This document shows positions 1-7,385 of a stretch of 13,589 nt of DNA, piece by piece. Within the stretch, counting starts at the first letter, position 1; each line of letters starts with the position of its first letter. The position numbers and the translations under genes were made by a program. The notes under the pieces are model-generated. The model saw nothing but the letters and a program-made list of their open reading frames with translations, had not been told where the DNA came from and ran no database searches. Origin of the DNA: an uncultured Opitutia bacterium (lineage in GTDB: Bacteria > Verrucomicrobiota > Verrucomicrobiia > Opitutales > Opitutaceae); assembly GCA_903938935.1 (NCBI GenBank), contig CAJAFD010000130.1, positions 1-13,589 on the forward strand. Direction: 5' to 3'.

Positions 1-711
1 ACCGAGGTCGCGGTCTTCGAAAACGCTATTCGTAACGAACTCAATACCCTCGCCCATCGTCGCCTCGCCGTGTTGAAGCCGATCAAACTCGTGCTCACCA
101 ACATCGCTGCCGGCGAATCGATCGCCTGCGAAGCCACCAATAATCCCCAAGACGAAACGCCCACGACCCGGCCCCTAGATCTGACCCGCGAAGTCTACAT
201 CGAGAGCGACGATTTCGCCGAGGTCCCGCCGCCGAAATATTTCCGCCTCAAACCAGGCGGCGAGGTGCGCCTGAAATACGCCTGCATCATCAAGCTCGAT
301 GCAATCGTGAAAGACGCCGCGGGCCTGATCACCGAGCTGCGTTGCACCGCCGATCTCACCACGCGCTCCGGCCAACCCAACTCCGACAAAAAAGTCAAAG
401 GCACCATCCACTGGGTCAGCGCGTCGCAGGCTATCGACGCCGAAGTACGCCTCTACGATCGCCTCTTCACCGTGCCAGAACCGGGCGCGAGCGACGACTT
501 TCTCCAACATGTAAACCCGCAGTCGCTCGAAGTCGTCACCGCCAAACTCGAACCCGCCCTCGCTGACGCCCAATCCGGCGAGAGCTTTCAATTCGAACGT
601 CTCGGCTACTTCACGCCCGACGCCAAAGACCACGCGACCGGACGACTTGTGTTCAACCGCACCATCACTCTCCGCGATGCTTGGGCGGGAAAGCCGCCCG
701 GTCAAAAATAA
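1..711 (+). CDS. glnS: Glutaminyl-tRNA synthetase, C-terminal part (5' end outside window)
   Basis: Class I aminoacyl-tRNA synthetase that charges tRNA-Gln with glutamine in the cytoplasm. Only the last 236 residues are present. The frame is open from base 1 with no stop, so the catalytic Rossmann domain and start codon lie to the left. The visible part is the anticodon-binding beta-barrel region. It has the family signatures VLKPIKLVLTNI, a YIESDDF segment, the FRLKPGGEVRLKYA block, KGTIHWVSA, EVRLYDRLFTVPEP and, near the end, FQFERLGYFTPD and FNRTITLRDAW. An internal methionine-like TTG at 70 opens a shorter frame, but homology to GlnRS clearly continues upstream, so it is not the start. 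The C-terminus ends at the usual place after the LRDAW segment. A terminator follows 31 bp later. GlnRS is found in only some bacterial lineages, and its presence implies direct Gln-tRNA formation. Family assignment is very secure. Confidence 0.95.
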   Translation, partial: TEVAVFENAIRNELNTLAHRRLAVLKPIKLVLTNIAAGESIACEATNNPQDETPTTRPLDLTREVYIESDDFAEVPPPKYFRLKPGGEVRLKYACIIKLDAIVKDAAGLITELRCTADLTTRSGQPNSDKKVKGTIHWVSASQAIDAEVRLYDRLFTVPEPGASDDFLQHVNPQSLEVVTAKLEPALADAQSGESFQFERLGYFTPDAKDHATGRLVFNRTITLRDAWAGKPPGQK

Positions 712-742
712 CTCCGCGCGCCCACTCGCATTACCGCACTCG

Positions 743-777
743 ACCCGCGCCGACACAGCGCGGGTTTTTATTTCTAT
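743..777 (+). terminator. Rho-independent terminator of glnS
   Basis: A perfect 8-bp stem pairs 743-750 (ACCCGCGC) with 758-765 (GCGCGGGT) around a 7-nt loop. It is followed directly by a T-rich tract (TTTTATTTCTATTT). It lies 31 bp after the glnS stop and 65 bp before the next start, so it separates glnS from the lyase gene. The lyase therefore probably has its own promoter, though I could not identify convincing -35 and -10 boxes in 778-841. Confidence 0.85.
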
Positions 778-841
778 TTCTGCGCGTCGGATCGCATCTT
801 CTACGGCAAGCTCGCGTCAACCCCACTAACCCACCCCACCC

Positions 842-2998
842 ATGTACGCTTTTCGTCTCTGTTTCGCCCTCATGCTCGCCGCCGTATCTTTGCTGCACGC
901 CGAGACTCCGGATTTCAAAGCGCTCGCCACTCTGCTCGCACAGCATCCCCGCCAACATCCTTATCTCATTTTCAGCGCCGAGGAAAAACCTGCGATGCTC
1001 GCACGGATTAAAAATGATCCGAAATCCGCCGAGACCTTTGCGCGACTCCTGCTCGAAGGCCGTCGCTTGCTCCACGCCACCGCCCAACGCGAGGCCCCGC
1101 CGCGGATCATTCACACGCGCTACGTCGGGGCCGACGATTATCGCCGCTACGTGGCTGAACATCTCGACGCGGCCTTCACGTTGGCGTTTCTCTACCAAAT
1201 GACCGGCGACACGGCGTACGTCGGCAAAGCGTTTGAACATGCAAATATTGTCTGCGCTCAAGAATCTTGGATTCAATCCGCGCATTCCTTCGATGTGATT
1301 TATCCGCGTGTCTGGCCTTACGGCGCCAAAGACGACCAAGTGGTTTTCTCCTACGACATCACCGCCAGCGCCACGAGCCAACGCCTGGCCTACATCTACG
1401 ACTGGCTCCATTCCGCTCTCACCAAGGCCCAGCGCGATCGCATCCGCGGCGCGCTCTTGGAAAAAGCCATCACGCGCGTCCGCGGCAACTACGAGTATTT
1501 CTGGTGGGCCTCCGCTTACAAATGCAACTGGTCCGGCATCTGTCACACCGGCCTCGGTCTCGCCGCCCTCGCCCTCCTCGGCGAAGATCCTCAACTCACC
1601 GACGTCGTTGCCCGCTCCTATGAAGGCGTCTGGAACATGCTCGAACAGATCGGCACCGACGGTGCATGGCAGGAAGGCCGCGGCTATTGGGCCTACGGCG
1701 TTGGTGAGAGCCTGCGCTTGATTGACGCCCTCAAACGCGCGAGCGGCGGCAAGGTGAATCTCTTCCAACACCGCAGCCTTTACCCACATCCCGTAGACTT
1801 CGCCCTCTTTGGTCTTACCGGTGGCTTCGGTGATAGCTCCGGCAATCCCGTCGGGGAGTCCTACGTCATCAATAAAATGGTCCAAGAAAGCGGCGACCCT
1901 CAGGCTGCTTGGTACGCCAAAACCTTCGGGCGCGCCCAAGGCAGCATTTTTGACCTGCTCTGGCCCGCGAGCACCGTCGCCGCCCAAGCACCGACGGAGG
2001 CCTCCAAATATTTCCCCAGCATCGACTGGGCCTTTCTGCGCCGCGATTTCACGCCCGATGCCGTCACCATCGCGACCAAAGCCGGCATGAACGACGACCC
2101 ACACCACGGGCATCTCGACATCGGCACGTTCAACCTCACTTGGCATAACCTCACCTTCGTCGGCGAAGTCCCCCGCACGCCCTACGACGAACAGTATTTC
2201 GGCGCCCTACGTTGGGATTATCTCCAAGCCCGCACTGCCGGCCACAACGTCGTCATGGTCAACGGCGAGGAACAAATCTGCGCCAAACTCAAAGACCAAC
2301 CCTGGCAGACCGGCATCGGCGGCAAGATCACGCACTACCAATCCGAGCCCACGTTCGCCGCCGTCAGCATGGACCCCACCCGCGCTTATCCCGGCAAGGA
2401 ACTCAAACAATGGCAGCGTTCCATCGTCCTCGATAAAGTTAACAACATCGTCGTCGTTCTCGATCGCGTACGTTGCGCCGTGGGCGCGAATATCGAAGTG
2501 CGCTTTCACACGGGCGTCCAAGCCACCCTCAAAGACAACCAAGTCCTGCTTCACGCCGCCGCCGAAAATCCTGCGGCCGCGGAAGCTCCTCGCGCTCCCG
2601 CTAACTCTACAAAACGCGCCACGACCCCGACCAAAAACGGCGAACACCGCTACGCTACCGCCGAAGCCCCCACCGCGCGTGCGCGCAACAGCACCATGAC
2701 CATGCAGGCGCTATTCGCTGGGGATTTCACCCTCACGCAGGGCCGCCAGCCAGATTTGCCCGTTACACAAGAAGCCACGCTTTCGTGGGCCCCATATTTC
2801 AGCACCTTGGTCAAAGCGCCCGCCGAAGAAAACCTCATCGCTGCCGTCTTTTATCCCGGCGAACTGAACTCCGCTCGCCAGCCCATCACGTGCAAACTCG
2901 ATCCGCAGAGCTCGTCGCCCACCGTTTCATACACGGTGAACGGCAAGACGATTAACGTCGCATTCAGCCCGACGGCGATCACCCGCACCGAGAAATAA
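842..2998 (+). CDS. Exported heparinase II/III-family polysaccharide lyase
   Basis: Predicted secreted or periplasmic lyase that cleaves uronic-acid-containing polysaccharide by beta-elimination; the substrate cannot be told from sequence. Residues 1-20 form a signal peptide with a hydrophobic core and probable cleavage after LLHA. An N-terminal alpha/alpha-toroid-like region follows, with NWSGIC at 229-234 and EGRGYW at 278-283, both typical of heparinase II-type lyases. A beta-rich C-terminal domain starts near residue 390 and carries the histidine-rich motif NDDPHHGHLD at 417-426, which in this superfamily contributes catalytic or metal ligands. A later HNVVMVNG segment also fits. An Ala/Pro/Thr/Arg-rich stretch at about 575-620 looks like a flexible insertion inside the beta domain. 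The length, 718 aa, is normal to slightly long for the family. The ATG at 842 has no Shine-Dalgarno but sits right before the signal peptide. No transporter, sulfatase or regulator of a utilisation locus is adjacent. Fold assignment is confident; substrate and PL family number are not. Confidence 0.85.
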   Translation: MYAFRLCFALMLAAVSLLHAETPDFKALATLLAQHPRQHPYLIFSAEEKPAMLARIKNDPKSAETFARLLLEGRRLLHATAQREAPPRIIHTRYVGADDYRRYVAEHLDAAFTLAFLYQMTGDTAYVGKAFEHANIVCAQESWIQSAHSFDVIYPRVWPYGAKDDQVVFSYDITASATSQRLAYIYDWLHSALTKAQRDRIRGALLEKAITRVRGNYEYFWWASAYKCNWSGICHTGLGLAALALLGEDPQLTDVVARSYEGVWNMLEQIGTDGAWQEGRGYWAYGVGESLRLIDALKRASGGKVNLFQHRSLYPHPVDFALFGLTGGFGDSSGNPVGESYVINKMVQESGDPQAAWYAKTFGRAQGSIFDLLWPASTVAAQAPTEASKYFPSIDWAFLRRDFTPDAVTIATKAGMNDDPHHGHLDIGTFNLTWHNLTFVGEVPRTPYDEQYFGALRWDYLQARTAGHNVVMVNGEEQICAKLKDQPWQTGIGGKITHYQSEPTFAAVSMDPTRAYPGKELKQWQRSIVLDKVNNIVVVLDRVRCAVGANIEVRFHTGVQATLKDNQVLLHAAAENPAAAEAPRAPANSTKRATTPTKNGEHRYATAEAPTARARNSTMTMQALFAGDFTLTQGRQPDLPVTQEATLSWAPYFSTLVKAPAEENLIAAVFYPGELNSARQPITCKLDPQSSSPTVSYTVNGKTINVAFSPTAITRTEK

Positions 2999-3007
2999 TC
3001 CGCACGC

Positions 3008-4381
3008 TCAAGCGAACGCGAGAAGCCGCGCGAGGCGTTGCTCGACGCGGTTCCGTCCCAGCACCCGGAAAATACTGGTGATACTGGGTCCGGCGTTCGT
3101 CCCGGAGACTGCGAGCCGCGCTACAGCCTGATAATCGCCAAAGCCCAGGCCATGGCTCGTGGCGAGGGCCTTGATCGCTTCTTCGATCGCGCTGTCGCTG
3201 GATAAATCCATCGCGGGTAACGCCGCGATCAATTCACCGAGGCGGGTCTTCGCTTCCGGCTTGGCCATGACTTTGTCTTTAACCTTGGGATCGAGCGCAA
3301 AGTCGTCGTTGAAAAAATATCCCGTGTAAGCCGGCAACTCCTCGAAACCTTTGATCTTTGGTTGCGCGAGCAACATCACTTCGCGGAACACTTCGGGTTG
3401 CGCGAGCGCGGCCACACCCGCCGGATGTTTTTCGAAAAACGCCTTGGCCTCCTCGACAAATCGCTCCGTCGGCAAAGCGAGCAAATAAGCCATGTTCATG
3501 TGCGCGAGTTTCTTCTCGTCGAAGCGCGCGTTACTCTGATTCACCCCCGGCAAATCAAACAATTGGATCACGTCCGAGATCAGCATCTTCTCACGATCAT
3601 CCTTCGGGTTCCAACCGAGCAGACACAAAAAATTCACCAACGCCTCGGGCAAAAATCCACGCTTTTGATATTCCTCGATGAGCGCGCCTTGGTCGCGTTT
3701 CGACATTTTCCCCGGGCCGTTTTGCTTAAGAATCAGTGGAATGTGCGCGAACGCCGGCACGGGCGCGCCGAGGGCCTTGAACAACTCGACGTGTTTGCTG
3801 GTGTTCGAAAGGTGATCCTCGCCGCGAATCACGTGCGTGATCTGCATCGCGATATCGTCTACGACGTTCACGAAATGAAACACCGGATTCCCATCCGAGC
3901 GCACGATCACAAAGTCCTCATCTTCGACGCGCTCCACATGACCACGGATTTGATCTTCGATGACGGTTGGCGCCACTTTGACCTTGGTGACCGTCTTTTT
4001 GCGGTGCTCGTCGTAAATTTCATAACGTTCTCCGAGCAGTTTGAACCACACGGCGCCGTCTTTCTCGTAAGTGCGTCCAGCGGCTTTAAGTTTTTCTAAA
4101 TACTCCGCGTAAATCGCCGCGCGTTCACTTTGGCGATAAGGACCAAACGCGCCGCCGACCAACGGACCTTCGTCCCAATTCAGACCCAGCCAGCGCAAGG
4201 AATCGTAGATCACGTTGAGAAACTGTTCACTGTTGCGCTCCTTGTCGGTGTCCTCGATGCGGAGAATGAAAACGCCGCCCGTGTGGCGCGCGTAAAGCCA
4301 GTTGAACAACGCCGTGCGGGCGCTGCCGATATGAAAAAAACCTGTAGGACTAGGGGCGAAACGAACGCGAACGGGTGACAT
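3008..4381 (-). CDS. gltX: Glutamyl-tRNA synthetase
   Basis: Class I synthetase that activates glutamate with ATP and loads it on tRNA-Glu. The protein is 457 aa from the ATG at 4381, beginning MSPVRVRFAPSPTG. The frame stays open 64 codons further upstream, but that extension has no family similarity and runs through the divergent peptidase gene. The HIGH-type motif is in PSPTGFFHIGSAR (10-22). The RIEDTD segment at 41-46, IRGEDHLSNT at about 185-194 and the KMSKRD motif at 225-230 complete the catalytic core. The all-helical anticodon-binding region fills the C-terminal third and ends in RLARLLAFA. Around residues 114-140 a charged segment (ERYEIYDEHRKK and following) looks longer than the matching loop in common bacterial GluRS. 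With glnS in the same window, this enzyme is expected to be discriminating (tRNA-Glu only), which is an inference. No Shine-Dalgarno is visible. Its stop faces that of the lyase across 9 bp. Confidence 0.96.
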   Translation of the reverse strand: MSPVRVRFAPSPTGFFHIGSARTALFNWLYARHTGGVFILRIEDTDKERNSEQFLNVIYDSLRWLGLNWDEGPLVGGAFGPYRQSERAAIYAEYLEKLKAAGRTYEKDGAVWFKLLGERYEIYDEHRKKTVTKVKVAPTVIEDQIRGHVERVEDEDFVIVRSDGNPVFHFVNVVDDIAMQITHVIRGEDHLSNTSKHVELFKALGAPVPAFAHIPLILKQNGPGKMSKRDQGALIEEYQKRGFLPEALVNFLCLLGWNPKDDREKMLISDVIQLFDLPGVNQSNARFDEKKLAHMNMAYLLALPTERFVEEAKAFFEKHPAGVAALAQPEVFREVMLLAQPKIKGFEELPAYTGYFFNDDFALDPKVKDKVMAKPEAKTRLGELIAALPAMDLSSDSAIEEAIKALATSHGLGFGDYQAVARLAVSGTNAGPSITSIFRVLGRNRVEQRLARLLAFA

Positions 4382-4439
4382 GATCGGAGAGAAAGATTGC
4401 GGCTTGTGCTTCGTGGAAACGGTCAGCAAGAAGCAGCCC

Positions 4440-5237
4440 GTGTCCACTGTCAAAGCCGCTCCGTTTGATCCTGCCGATGTCGCCGCACGCTTCCGCCTCG
4501 CGGGTCGTGCGGCCGGCTTCCGCGTGGAGCAGTACGGCGAAATTGACGGATTTCCATTAATCGCTCTGACCAAGCGCGCGCCGGGAAATCGCCCACGTAT
4601 TTATCTTTCCGCGGGGATGCACGGAGACGAACCAGCCCCGCCGCTTACGCTGCTGGCGCTCCTTGAAACTGGATTTTTCGACGACCGCGCGACGTGGTTT
4701 ATTTGTCCCGTTCTAAACCCCACCGGTCTCGTCCGCGGGACGCGCGAAAATGCCAGCGGTCTCGATCTCAATCGCGATTTTCTCGACGTCCGCGCCACCG
4801 AGACCCGCGCGCACATCGGTTGGCTCCAACGCCAACCACCCTTTCACCTCACGCTCTGCATCCATGAAGACTGGGAATCGACCGGCTACTATCTCTACGA
4901 ATTAAATCCCCACCAACGCCCGAGCCTAGCGGACCCTATACTCGATGCCGTGCGTGAATGTTGCCCTATCGACGAAGCGCCCGTGATCGATGGCAGAACC
5001 ACCGCGGCTAAAGGCATCATTCGTCCGGTCGACGACCCGCTGCTACGTGAAACCTGGCCTGAGGCAATTTACCTACGTGCCCATCATACGACGATCAGTT
5101 ACACCCTTGAGTCACCTTCAGCTTTTCCGCTCGAACATCGGATTAAGGCTCATCGCGTGGCCATCACCAGCGCCACTACACGATTAATCCACGATTTAGA
5201 CAAAAAGTCCGCATATCCGCCGCCATCTCGGCCTTGA
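4440..5237 (+). CDS. M14-type zinc metallocarboxypeptidase (succinylglutamate desuccinylase-like)
   Basis: Small cytoplasmic metallohydrolase of the M14 carboxypeptidase / aspartoacylase-desuccinylase superfamily. With the GTG at 4440 as start (265 aa), the HxxE zinc motif is GMHGDEPAP with H61 and E64. LDLNRDF gives the substrate-binding Asn-Arg pair near 111-112. The third zinc ligand is H142 in CIHEDWE, and the catalytic glutamate is E224 in YTLES. All key residues are present, so the enzyme should be active. The substrate is unknown; peptides or acyl-amino acids are possible. There is no signal peptide. An in-frame ATG at 4380 would add 20 residues, but it shares two bases with the gltX start codon on the other strand and would leave no promoter between them. 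The GTG gives 58 bp between the genes, and homology seems to begin just after it at FDPADVAARF. The last 62 bp overlap the end of the convergent pseudouridine synthase gene. Family confidence is high, start confidence moderate. Confidence 0.85.
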   Translation: MSTVKAAPFDPADVAARFRLAGRAAGFRVEQYGEIDGFPLIALTKRAPGNRPRIYLSAGMHGDEPAPPLTLLALLETGFFDDRATWFICPVLNPTGLVRGTRENASGLDLNRDFLDVRATETRAHIGWLQRQPPFHLTLCIHEDWESTGYYLYELNPHQRPSLADPILDAVRECCPIDEAPVIDGRTTAAKGIIRPVDDPLLRETWPEAIYLRAHHTTISYTLESPSAFPLEHRIKAHRVAITSATTRLIHDLDKKSAYPPPSRP

Positions 5238-6003
5238 AAATCTGCGGCGCACCCACGGCACTCAAATCAATCTCGGCGCAATGTAGCGCCTGGCGCGGCA
5301 ACAATAATTTCTCCTCTAGCGCCGCCGACCAGCCCTTGGTTATAAAGTCCAAATAAAGCTGCGCATCTGGCCCGTAGATTTTGTCTCCGACTAACGAATG
5401 CCCCAACCACTGAGCGTGAGCGCGAATCTGATGCTTGCGTCCGGTCTCTGTCACCACCCGCGCTAAGGTAAATCCGCCCGCCGCCACCAACGGCGTGAAA
5501 TGAGTGACCGCAGCTTGGCCGCCTTCAACCACCGTCGACTTGATAAATACCGGACTCGCCCGGTCATCGCCGAGCGGTTGATTCACCGTAATGGGCGCTG
5601 GCAATTCGCCCGACATCACCGCGAGATAAACTTTGCCGGCTTTGCGATCCATCATCGCCGTCTGCAGCACGCTCGCCATCTTGGCGTCTTTAGCGAGCAC
5701 CACAACGCCACTGGTCTCACGGTCCAATCGAAAGACCAAATGCATCGTCGCTAAACCTGTGTACTCGCGAGCCGCTCCGACCAAACTCGACCACGGCCCC
5801 GCCTTCGACGGATGGCACACCACGTCGCCAGGTTTGTTTACGACCAGCAAGCGATCGTCCTCATAAATTACCCAAGATTTGATCTCTTCAAACGTGATCA
5901 TGCGGACTTTTCCCGTCGTGACCTGTCGCGGCCAAGCACACGCCAGCCAAGGATCATAACTCAACTCAGGGATGCCACCAGTCGCTGCAGAATCGAGACT
6001 CAC
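5176..6003 (-). CDS. RluA-family RNA pseudouridine synthase
   Basis: Converts specific uridines in rRNA or tRNA to pseudouridine; the target site cannot be deduced. The 275-aa protein has the catalytic signature VFRLDRETSG with the nucleophilic aspartate at D94. VNKPGDVVCHPSK at 55-67 and ETGRKHQIRAHA at 186-197 are the flanking RluA motifs. Most RluA, RluC and RluD enzymes have a histidine (HRLDR) where this one has Phe91. There is no S4 RNA-binding domain in front. The chosen start is a GTG at 6003 whose last two bases lie in the TGA stop of the upstream dehydrogenase (GTGA overlap), which suggests translational coupling. An ATG at 5901 (starting MITFEEIKSW) is the alternative and would give 241 aa; the first 34 residues are not part of the catalytic fold. 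The 3' end overlaps the convergent M14 gene by 62 bp. Family is certain; start and RNA target are uncertain. Confidence 0.9.
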   Translation of the reverse strand: MSLDSAATGGIPELSYDPWLACAWPRQVTTGKVRMITFEEIKSWVIYEDDRLLVVNKPGDVVCHPSKAGPWSSLVGAAREYTGLATMHLVFRLDRETSGVVVLAKDAKMASVLQTAMMDRKAGKVYLAVMSGELPAPITVNQPLGDDRASPVFIKSTVVEGGQAAVTHFTPLVAAGGFTLARVVTETGRKHQIRAHAQWLGHSLVGDKIYGPDAQLYLDFITKGWSAALEEKLLLPRQALHCAEIDLSAVGAPQIFKAEMAADMRTFCLNRGLIV

Positions 6004-6818
6004 GTTGCCACCTTTTTAAGCCGAAAGCGCGCCAAGACCATCGCCGCCAACCGCGCCGCGAGAGGCTTAGACAATTTAGAGACGAAAAACGCCGAGACCT
6101 TATTCTTCCAACCTGGCACCACGAGACTGCGCCGCGCTTCGACGGCTTGAAGCGTCGCCGTGATCACGTCATCGCACGTCATGCTGAGACTATCCGCGAC
6201 GCTGCCCTGCTGTAAACCCGCGCGCCGAAAGAAATCAGTCGCCGTCGGCCCCGGACACAGCGCCAAGGCCCGTACGCCCGTGCCGCGCAATTCCTCGTTC
6301 AAAGCTAAACTCCAATGCAGGACAAACGCCTTACTCGCACCGTACGCCGCCATGTACGCGGTCGGCTGAAACGCCGCCGTCGAGGCCACGTTCACGATCA
6401 CGCCACCGCGCCGCCGCAACAGAGGCAACAAAAGCCCCGTCAACTCGACAACTGCCCGCACGTTCACATCGATCATTTCCGTGACGTGGGCGATGCTTGG
6501 GTCGGGAAAATGTCCGTAGGCCCCGAAACCGCTGTTGTTGATCAACAGCACGCGTCCCTCAGGCGCAGCGTGCTGTAAAAACGCTTCTATCGCGGCGGCA
6601 TTTTTTTTCACCGCATCAGACTGGGCGAGGTCGCAGGGGAAATGCCTCAGTTTAATCGAGCGCGAATCAAACTGCGGTTCGCGCCGAGATAAGTTGCAAA
6701 TCACCAAAGCGGGGTTCAACGCTAAGCACCGTTCGATGAATGATTTTCCAATACCGGAAGATCCGCCCGTCACAATGACGGTCGTGAAATCCTTCAGCGC
6801 TTCGTTTAACGGGGCCAT
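6000..6818 (-). CDS. Short-chain dehydrogenase/reductase (DltE/COG0300-like)
   Basis: Classical NAD(P)-dependent oxidoreductase of 272 aa with a Rossmann fold. The cofactor glycine motif is TGGSSGIG at 17-24 and the NNSG motif is at 94-97 (NNAG in the consensus). The catalytic serine is S146 in VASTAAF, and the Tyr-x-x-x-Lys pair is Y159/K163 in YGASK. PGPTATDF follows at 189-196. The NNSGFGAYG context and the AAFQPTAYMAAYGASKAF block resemble the DltE-like SDR group, many of which act on acyl or carbonyl substrates; the true substrate is unknown. The C-terminus ends in a basic, hydrophobic tail (LAARLAAMVLARFRLKK) that may associate with membrane, as an inference. There is no signal peptide. 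The start is the ATG at 6818 and no Shine-Dalgarno is visible. The stop overlaps the start of the pseudouridine synthase gene by 4 bp, so the two are cotranscribed. It diverges from hpf across 78 bp. Confidence 0.9.
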   Translation of the reverse strand: MAPLNEALKDFTTVIVTGGSSGIGKSFIERCLALNPALVICNLSRREPQFDSRSIKLRHFPCDLAQSDAVKKNAAAIEAFLQHAAPEGRVLLINNSGFGAYGHFPDPSIAHVTEMIDVNVRAVVELTGLLLPLLRRRGGVIVNVASTAAFQPTAYMAAYGASKAFVLHWSLALNEELRGTGVRALALCPGPTATDFFRRAGLQQGSVADSLSMTCDDVITATLQAVEARRSLVVPGWKNKVSAFFVSKLSKPLAARLAAMVLARFRLKKVAT

Positions 6819-6896
6819 GGGATGGGTAGTTGATTTTGAACTTTTCGACAGCCGACCATCCGGCCGACTGCGCTAACCCAAAACATACGCAGAAAC

Positions 6897-7271
6897 ATGA
6901 ACAGACAAAACCACCACGAACTGATCGTTTCCGGCATCCATCTTGAGCTGACTCCGTCGCTCAAAACGTTTGTCCGAGAGAAATCGGAACGGTTGTTCAG
7001 ACACGAGGAGCGCATCGTGCGTCTCCGCGTCGAGTTAGAATACGACCCCAAAGAGACCGTTGGCACGCGTTTCAAAGCCAAAGGCCACATCGCCATCCAA
7101 GGCCCCGATATGAACGCGATGGTCGAATCCGACGAATGCCACAAGGCCGTCTCGCTGTTGATCGATAAACTCGATCGCATGCTCCGCCGTCGCTCTCGGC
7201 TATATAAGGTCAAACGCCAAAACGAACAAAACTCCCACCTCGAAGAGTTGAAGCTCAATCAAGTAGCTTAG
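6897..7271 (+). CDS. hpf: HPF/RaiA-family ribosome hibernation factor, short form
   Basis: Binds the 30S decoding region and silences ribosomes in stationary phase or starvation. The protein has 124 aa and shows the typical beta-alpha-beta-beta-beta-alpha pattern: strand LIVSGIHLELT, helix SLKTFVREKSERLFRH, strands IVRLRVELEYD, FKAKGHIAIQG and MNAMVESD, then helix HKAVSLLIDKLDRMLRRR. A basic, polar tail of about 25 residues follows. The C-terminal dimerisation domain of long HPF (which drives 100S formation alone) is absent, so this is a short HPF or YfiA-like protein. The ATG at 6897 has no clear Shine-Dalgarno. It is monocistronic: the upstream gene is divergent and a strong terminator lies 48 bp downstream. 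The symbol hpf is used for the family; sequence alone does not separate HPF from RaiA/YfiA function. Confidence 0.88.
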   Translation: MNRQNHHELIVSGIHLELTPSLKTFVREKSERLFRHEERIVRLRVELEYDPKETVGTRFKAKGHIAIQGPDMNAMVESDECHKAVSLLIDKLDRMLRRRSRLYKVKRQNEQNSHLEELKLNQVA

Positions 7272-7318
7272 CGGCGCAGACAGGGTGCCGACGCAAAAAT
7301 CGGCGTCCGACATAAACT

Positions 7319-7358
7319 AAACCGCGCTGCCCGGCCCGAAGGGAGGCGCGGTTTTTTT
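7319..7358 (+). terminator. Rho-independent terminator of hpf, probably also serving mpl on the other strand
   Basis: A 9-bp stem pairs 7319-7327 (AAACCGCGC) with 7346-7354 (GCGCGGTTT). The 18-nt loop contains a small inner CCC-GAA-GGG hairpin (7335-7343). Seven consecutive T (7352-7358) follow on the plus strand. Read on the minus strand, the same stem is followed by a short T-rich tail (TTTAGTTTA), and it lies 28 bp after the mpl stop at 7386. It can therefore plausibly end both convergent transcripts, more strongly in the hpf direction. Confidence 0.85.
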
Positions 7359-7385
7359 GCGCCAATTGAAACAAGCGCCGGGAAA

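Noticed and set aside
731..2146. Long minus-strand open frame (471 codons) opposite the lyase gene
   Set aside because: It has no recognisable motif, is antisense to a clearly real protein with family motifs, and long antisense frames are expected in GC-rich DNA with strong third-position bias.
3001..3060. Search for a shared terminator between the lyase and gltX
   Set aside because: Only 9 bp separate the two stops, and the GC-rich inverted pieces inside the gltX end have no T tract, so no terminator is called.
3362..4099. Plus-strand open frame (245 codons) inside gltX
   Set aside because: It is antisense to the catalytic core of gltX, its composition matches a reversed coding frame, and no domain is recognisable.
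4448..4453. Perfect TTGACA (-35-like) on the minus strand upstream of gltX
   Set aside because: At a 17-bp spacing the -10 position reads CTTGCT, only two of six matches, and 16 or 18 bp gives nothing better. The box also lies inside peptidase codons, so chance is likely.
4382..4573. 64-codon N-terminal extension of gltX
   Set aside because: GluRS proteins start just before the RFAPSPTG motif. The extension has no family similarity and covers the start of the divergent peptidase gene.
6840..6880. GC-rich partial inverted repeats in the hpf / dehydrogenase gap
   Set aside because: The pairing around GCCGACCATCCGGCCGAC is short and imperfect and lacks operator-like symmetry; I could not call it a regulatory site.
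7276..7310. Hairpin-like repeat (GCCGA...TCGGC) just after hpf
   Set aside because: The stem is only five base pairs and is not followed by a T run. The real terminator is the stronger hairpin 20-30 bp downstream.
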